64,000 nt of DNA from Kiloniellaceae bacterium. Its GTDB lineage: Bacteria > Pseudomonadota > Alphaproteobacteria > Kiloniellales > Kiloniellaceae. Positions within the stretch are counted from its first letter, which is position 1; the number at the start of each line of letters is the position of its first letter. The notes under the pieces were generated by a model that saw only the letters and a list, made by a program, of their open reading frames with translations, was not told the DNA's origin and ran no database searches. The stretch lies in NCBI GenBank assembly GCA_021776195.1, contig JAJFGK010000026.1, positions 1 to 64,000 of the forward strand, given 5' to 3'. The position numbers were made by a program, and so were the translations under genes. Below, one piece after another: positions 59,655 through 64,000 of this stretch.

Positions 59655-60503
59655 CTAAGAGCTGTATTTTCCATAGAGAAAGCCGTGCCAGCGGCGAAGC
59701 AAGGCGGTCATGACATGATCATGGGCGCGCCAAAAGCGGTGTTCGCTCCCGCTCACCACGATCTCCGAGAAGGGGATTGTTTCTTCAGCCGAAAAGAAGG
59801 GTCTCAGCAAGACAAAGAGGCAGAAGGCGCCGAAATAGAAGCCAACCGCAACAGCGATCATCAGGACCGGAAAGAAAGCGATCACGGCAACGGCGGCAGC
59901 GCCCAGCGAGAGATCATCCCATTCTATTTCCACAAAGTAGAGCCGAGACACCGCGATGATCCCAAGAAATGCGAAGGCACAGAGCACTAGGGTTGCCGTA
60001 CAGTAGGTTATCAAGGACCGCCTTGGATTTACAGGTCGGCCATCAATTGCGAGATGGGTCGCAAGTGATCGCAGCAAGCGCTCAGGAGCAGGGCCGCCCC
60101 ACAGAAGGACGGTTTCACCGGTCGTCAGTGTGACATTCGTCCGGAGCAACGCACCTTGACACCGCATCTCGCCCGAGGCGACCGAAGTGCGTTCTATTGC
60201 ACGAAGCTCGCTGCCTGCGTTTTTCGTACGGATCAAGATGCGTCGGTCGGTGATGACGAGGTTGGGAACAGAGGAAAGATGGCCACGAGTTACGAGTATC
60301 AAAGATATGAGAAAAACCAGTCCGAGAATGAGAATGTCCAAGGCATCATGCCACGCCACGATCAGGTAATTGAGGGCGCAGTAAAGCGCAAAAAGAGCGC
60401 TACTAAACGCCAGTCGCCACCAGTAGTAAAGCTTCTGATCTTCGAACAGAACGGTTTCGTCGCCTTCGAGAGAGTAAGACCGTGATGGGTTTTTCACGTT
60501 CAC
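59655..60503 (-). CDS. Hypothetical membrane protein with PH-like domain
   Basis: 282 residues: two hydrophobic helices near the N-terminus (about residues 32-70), a soluble beta-rich domain (LVITDRRILIRTKNAGSEL and TVLLWGGPAPERLL, resembling bacterial PH domains) and two further helices at about 165-185 and 205-235. Possibly a membrane-bound signalling or lipid-binding protein. GTG 60503 is the predicted start with poor Shine-Dalgarno. Convergent with the molybdenum oxidoreductase. Confidence 0.55.
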   Translation of the reverse strand: MNVKNPSRSYSLEGDETVLFEDQKLYYWWRLAFSSALFALYCALNYLIVAWHDALDILILGLVFLISLILVTRGHLSSVPNLVITDRRILIRTKNAGSELRAIERTSVASGEMRCQGALLRTNVTLTTGETVLLWGGPAPERLLRSLATHLAIDGRPVNPRRSLITYCTATLVLCAFAFLGIIAVSRLYFVEIEWDDLSLGAAAVAVIAFFPVLMIAVAVGFYFGAFCLFVLLRPFFSAEETIPFSEIVVSGSEHRFWRAHDHVMTALLRRWHGFLYGKYSS

Positions 60504-60628
60504 CTGACCGGCGCCTAGCTGTCGTTAAAGGCGTGTAGTCCTCAATCATATCACTCAAAGGTTAACCGCAATCCATGGCTGTCGAGGTATCTCCGGTGGC
60601 AAAGGCTGGTCAGCGCGGCGGGGTCACC

Positions 60629-61981
60629 CTAAATCCAGTCGTCGCGGACCTTGTACCAGGCGAAGGCGGCGCGCAGGGCCCAGAGGCGCAGGGCGGCGAA
60701 GGGAAAGCGCGGCGGGGCGCCGGCCAGGACGGCGGGCAGGCGGGCCTGGGGGCTTTCGTTGCCGAGGGCCAGGCGGGCCAGTTCGCGGCCGGCCCAGGGC
60801 GCGGTGTTGACCCCGTTGGCGTGGTAGCCGTAGCCGAACAGCACCGAGGGGTCGTCCTCCAGCCGGCCGATAGCCGGCGTGCGCCGCCGGGTCAGGCAGA
60901 CCAGCCCCCGCCAGAAGTGGCTGATCTCGACCTCCCTCCAGGCTGGGAAAACCTCGCCCAGGCGGCGGGTCATCCAGGCCTTCATCTGTTGGCCGGCCGC
61001 CGGCGAGCCGCTGAAGTCGCCGCGCGCGCCGAACAGAAAGGTCCGGTCGGGCAATAGGCGGTAATAGAACAGCAGGGTGCGGGTGTTGCAGACCGGGTTC
61101 AGCGTGTTCCAGCTTTGCGCGGCCACCTCGGCCTCGGTCAGCGGCCGGGTGGTGATGATGTTGGAGAGCGCCGGCAGGATGCGCCGGTCGAAGGCCGGGT
61201 GCAGTTTCTCCGGCATGAAGCCGTTGGCCGCCACCACCACCCGGCGGGCCTTCACGGTGCCGCCCTTGGTGACCAGCCGGTGCCAGCCGCCGGGCTCGCG
61301 GGTCCAGTCCAGGACCTCGCTGAAGGGGTGCAGATTGGCGCCGTGGCGGGCCGCCGCGAGGGCCAGGCCCTGGGCGAATTTCAGCGGGTGCAGCCCGTAG
61401 CCGGCGCCGACGTGCAGGCCGCCGAACTGTTCGTTCGACTGGTGGCCGACGGCGGGGAAGGCGACCCGGTCATAGACCGTGGTCGGAATGCCGAAGTAGC
61501 GTTGCAGGGCCCGGGCTTCTTCCTTCAGGCCGGCGAAGGCCTTGGGGCGATGGGCGACCTCCAGGTTGCCGTCGCCCACCAGGTCGCAGTCGATGGCTTC
61601 GTCGGCGCAGAGCTGCCTGTTGAGATCCATGCCCTCGAGTTGCGCCGCATAAAACCGCTTGGTTTCGTCCAGTCCGTAGCGCTCGATCATCTGGGTCAGG
61701 CCGAGCTTGGAGGCGGCCAGGCAGCAGAAGCCGCCGTTGCGCCCTGAGGCGCCCCAGGCGATCTTGCCGGCCTCCAGCAGGCGAACCTCGCTGCCATGGT
61801 CGCGGGCCAGGTGCAGCGCCGTGGAAAGCCCGGTGAAACCGCCGCCGATGACCGCGACCTCGCAGGTCTCTTCGCCCGCAAACGCCTGAAAGCGGTCGGC
61901 AATGTCCGGTGCCGTGGCTTCCCAATAGCTCGGGACCGGCGCGTCGAAGCGGTAGATCGAATCGTGAAAGAGGCGGCCCAT
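60629..61981 (-). CDS. FAD-dependent oxidoreductase (PuuB/DAO-like)
   Basis: 450 residues of the DAO superfamily: FAD motif VIGGGFTGLSTALHLA (residues 44-59), GASGRNGGF near residue 78, and a C-terminal FGYGYHANGVNTAP. It resembles gamma-glutamylputrescine oxidase and glycine/sarcosine-type oxidases. It lies 32 bp downstream of a class III aminotransferase, as in polyamine catabolic operons, so a putrescine-derived amine is the probable substrate. Confidence 0.82.
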   Translation of the reverse strand: MGRLFHDSIYRFDAPVPSYWEATAPDIADRFQAFAGEETCEVAVIGGGFTGLSTALHLARDHGSEVRLLEAGKIAWGASGRNGGFCCLAASKLGLTQMIERYGLDETKRFYAAQLEGMDLNRQLCADEAIDCDLVGDGNLEVAHRPKAFAGLKEEARALQRYFGIPTTVYDRVAFPAVGHQSNEQFGGLHVGAGYGLHPLKFAQGLALAAARHGANLHPFSEVLDWTREPGGWHRLVTKGGTVKARRVVVAANGFMPEKLHPAFDRRILPALSNIITTRPLTEAEVAAQSWNTLNPVCNTRTLLFYYRLLPDRTFLFGARGDFSGSPAAGQQMKAWMTRRLGEVFPAWREVEISHFWRGLVCLTRRRTPAIGRLEDDPSVLFGYGYHANGVNTAPWAGRELARLALGNESPQARLPAVLAGAPPRFPFAALRLWALRAAFAWYKVRDDWI

Positions 61982-62013
61982 GCCCCAAGCTTAGGTAGTT
62001 CTTCCCGTCGAGA

Positions 62014-63408
62014 TCAACCTTTCCAGATGCCCTCGGCCTTGACCTCCTCCATGGCCCGCTCGATGCCGCCGCGCAGCATCGCCACGAGGTCGTCAATCTG
62101 GGCTTCGGTGATGATCAGCGGCGGCGACATGACGCACATGTTGATCAGCGAGCGGACGATCAGGCCCTGGTCCTGGCAATGCCGGTCGATCCGGTTGCCG
62201 ATCTCGTAGTCCAGCCCCAGGGGATCGGCGATGTCGTCGGACAGGTTGCTTTCGATCCCGGCCATCAGGCCGAGACCGCGCACGTCGCCCACGATCGGGA
62301 TGTCGCGCAGGGTTTGCAGGCGTTCCTGGAAGTAGGGCGCGACCTTGAGGACATGCTCCAGCATGCCCTCGTTTTCCATGATCTCGATGTTCTTCAGCGC
62401 CGCCGCGGCGGCCACCGGATGGCCGGAGTAGGTAAAGCCGTTGGAGAAGATCGCGGCGCCGTCGCTGGCCTCGCTGACCTGTTCGATCAGGCGGTCGGAA
62501 ATCAGGGTGGCGCCCATGGGGATGTAACCCGAGGTCAATCCCTTCGCGCAGGTGATGATGTCGGGGACAATCCCGAAGACGGCCTCGGAGGCGAAGAAGT
62601 GGCCGAGCCTGCCGAAAGCGGTCACCACCTCGTCGGAGATCGTCAGCACGTCGTACTTGCGGCAGACCTCGAGGCAGCGTTGGTGATAGCCGGGCGGTGG
62701 CACGACGACGCCGCCCGATGCCAGGATCGGCTCGGCGATAAAGGCGGCGGTGCGCTCGGGCCCGATCTCCAGGATCTTGTTTTCCAGGTCGGCGACCTTC
62801 TCGTCGCAGAAGGCCTCCAGGGATTGTCCTTCCGGGCGGCGATAGGGCTTGGGCGCCGGGATGTGGTGGATGAAACCCTGCTCGAAGTCGAGCAGCGACT
62901 TGTCGCGCTCCTTGCCGGAGCAGGAGGCCGAGAGATAGGTGCTGCCGTGATAGCCCTGGCCGCGCGAGATGATGTGTTTCTTCTCCGGGCGGTCCAGGCA
63001 GTTGTTGTAGAACATGACGAAGCGCAGGGCCGAATCGATAGCCGTCGAGCCGCAGGTCGAGAAAAACACCGAGTTGAGATCGCCGGGCGAGAGGCTCGCC
63101 AACTTGTCGGCCAACTGAGCGGCCGGCGCATTGGCCAGGCTCCAGGGCGAAAAGTAGGTCATCTCCATGACCTGCTTGGCGATTGCGTCGGCCATGTCCT
63201 GGCGGCCGTGGCCGATGTTGACGCACCACATGCCGGCGGGCCCGTCCATCAGCCGATTGCCGTCGCTGTCGTAGACATAGATGCCCTCGGATCGTCCGAT
63301 AACGGTGCGGTTGTTCTGGCCGACCTTCGCGATATCGTCCCAGGGATGGACGACGTGGTTGTCCTGGGTTTGAATTCGGGCGGTATCGAATACGGATTCG
63401 GGGGACAT
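62014..63408 (-). CDS. Class III aminotransferase (putrescine/polyamine-pyruvate type)
   Basis: 464 residues with PLP-binding Lys in ITCAKGLTSGYIPMG, the SDEVVTAFGRLG aspartate motif, and GQGYHGSTYLSAS for phosphate binding. The N-terminal segment IQTQDNHVVHPWDDIA and overall sequence match the omega-amino acid/SpuC-like aminotransferases that convert putrescine or beta-alanine-type substrates with pyruvate. ATG 63408 is preferred over a longer frame. Upstream of the FAD oxidase, and divergent from a P1 peptidase gene. Confidence 0.88.
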   Translation of the reverse strand: MSPESVFDTARIQTQDNHVVHPWDDIAKVGQNNRTVIGRSEGIYVYDSDGNRLMDGPAGMWCVNIGHGRQDMADAIAKQVMEMTYFSPWSLANAPAAQLADKLASLSPGDLNSVFFSTCGSTAIDSALRFVMFYNNCLDRPEKKHIISRGQGYHGSTYLSASCSGKERDKSLLDFEQGFIHHIPAPKPYRRPEGQSLEAFCDEKVADLENKILEIGPERTAAFIAEPILASGGVVVPPPGYHQRCLEVCRKYDVLTISDEVVTAFGRLGHFFASEAVFGIVPDIITCAKGLTSGYIPMGATLISDRLIEQVSEASDGAAIFSNGFTYSGHPVAAAAALKNIEIMENEGMLEHVLKVAPYFQERLQTLRDIPIVGDVRGLGLMAGIESNLSDDIADPLGLDYEIGNRIDRHCQDQGLIVRSLINMCVMSPPLIITEAQIDDLVAMLRGGIERAMEEVKAEGIWKG

Positions 63409-63555
63409 GAGTCTGCTCTTTCGTTTTTTTGGGACCGTGACCGCGAGGCAAGACGGCGGCAGGGACATGCTGCCATTTGCTTGCCTTCTTGTCAAAGAAA
63501 TTGAACAATCGGACAAATACATCGCGACAGGTCCAACAACAACGAAGGCACATCC

Positions 63556-64000
63556 ATGACCGACCACGACTATCAGCGGGTCAGCGCCCTGGGGCGCACC
63601 CGGGCGCGCGGCCTGGGAATTCCCTTCGATGGCACACCCGGTCCCTGGAACGCCATTACCGATGTGCCGGGTGTCGCGGTCGGCGTGACCACGCTCATCG
63701 AGGGCGAAGGGCCGCTGGTGGTCGGGCAGGGGCCGATCCGAACAGGGGTGACCGCCATCCTGCCGCGCAGCGGCGATGCCCTGGTCACCCCGCTGATGGC
63801 CGGCTGTCATAGCCTGAACGGCAACGGCGAGATGACCGGCACGGTTTGGATCGAGGAGGCCGGCGAGCTGGTCGGCCCCATTACCATCACCAACACCCAT
63901 TCCTGCGGGATCGCCCGGGACGCGACGATCCAGTGGCTGGTCAAGCACCATGGCGACAGCCTCTCGGACTTTTCGCTGCCGGTCGCCGCCGAGACCTACG
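63556..64000 (+). CDS. P1-family (DmpA-like) aminopeptidase, 5' part
   Basis: The frame from ATG 63556 (GAAGG 9 nt upstream) runs through the window end, giving 148 residues so far: the N-terminal LGIPFDGTPGPWNAITDVPG, VGVTTLIEG, TAILPRSGDALV, and SLNGNGEMTGTVWIEEAG, followed by ITNTHSCGIARDATIQ, which are the conserved N-terminal blocks of P1 (S58) self-processing N-terminal-nucleophile aminopeptidases acting on D- or L-amino acid amides or beta-peptides. The nucleophilic Ser/Thr lies beyond the window. Divergent from the aminotransferase, with 147 bp between. Confidence 0.8.
   Translation, partial: MTDHDYQRVSALGRTRARGLGIPFDGTPGPWNAITDVPGVAVGVTTLIEGEGPLVVGQGPIRTGVTAILPRSGDALVTPLMAGCHSLNGNGEMTGTVWIEEAGELVGPITITNTHSCGIARDATIQWLVKHHGDSLSDFSLPVAAETY

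Overview
The window is GC-rich chromosomal DNA of an alphaproteobacterium, most likely a Rhodospirillales-type lineage. This rests on the gyrA-coaD pair, the recG / sdhE-mfd neighbourhood, a DUF502 gene near recG, alphaproteobacterial-style RecG and SdhE sequences, and dense housekeeping genes interrupted by accessory blocks. It opens inside gyrA and closes inside a P1-family peptidase gene.

Region 1 (1-4026): the end of gyrA, coaD, tRNA-Lys(TTT), a C4-dicarboxylate symporter, and the wreck of an IS6-type transposase.

Region 2 (4027-19247) is the highlight: a pigment-type polyketide cluster of the aryl polyene / xanthomonadin class. A leftward operon starts with an acyl carrier protein and runs through a DUF-type membrane protein, AMP-ligase, short FabZ-like dehydratase, LpxL-like acyltransferase, LolA-like carrier, MMPL exporter, ketosynthase, chain-length-factor-like KS, second dehydratase, ketoreductase and a lipoprotein. 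Nearly every junction is a 4-nt start/stop overlap. Around it lie a chorismatase (source of a hydroxybenzoate starter), a class I methyltransferase, a GT2 glycosyltransferase and, divergent from the ACP, a flavin halogenase-like protein with WxWxIP and Lys79. A 277-bp foldback MITE with TA duplication sits between the glycosyltransferase and the lipoprotein. The likely pathway is: chorismate to hydroxybenzoate, adenylation and ACP loading, iterative KS/KR/DH extension, head-group methylation and possibly halogenation, then transfer to a lipid or sugar carrier and export to the outer membrane.

Region 3 (19248-27981): small envelope and signalling genes. These are a soluble MCP hairpin protein, a membrane protein with an L7/L12-like tail, a 34-aa single-span protein, a 14-repeat MORN protein preceded by three 21-bp repeats that each carry a Shine-Dalgarno sequence, several hypotheticals, a TraR/DksA zinc-finger protein, two tRNA-Leu genes, and an ArsR repressor next to a truncated ACR3 start. 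Two CRP-like palindromes and an orphan minus-strand terminator also lie here.

Region 4 (27982-42931): a tandemly duplicated DUF502 protein, a transmembrane MCP, recG, a GFA-family protein, a TPR-CHAT putative protease with a small secreted partner, sdhE-mfd, then about 0.9 kb with four copies of a long palindromic element, and an MscS channel.

Region 5 (43064-64000): accessory metabolism. It contains five probable Fe(II)/2-oxoglutarate dioxygenases (TIGR02466-like, PhyH-like x3, AspH-like), an aldo/keto reductase, an IPMDH-family dehydrogenase, an FMO-like flavoprotein, an SDR, a second GFA protein, tenA, a molybdopterin oxidoreductase, and a polyamine-type aminotransferase plus FAD oxidase pair. 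Two lower-GC inserts (an AraC-GyrI regulator with a lipoprotein; an orphan hypothetical) look acquired.
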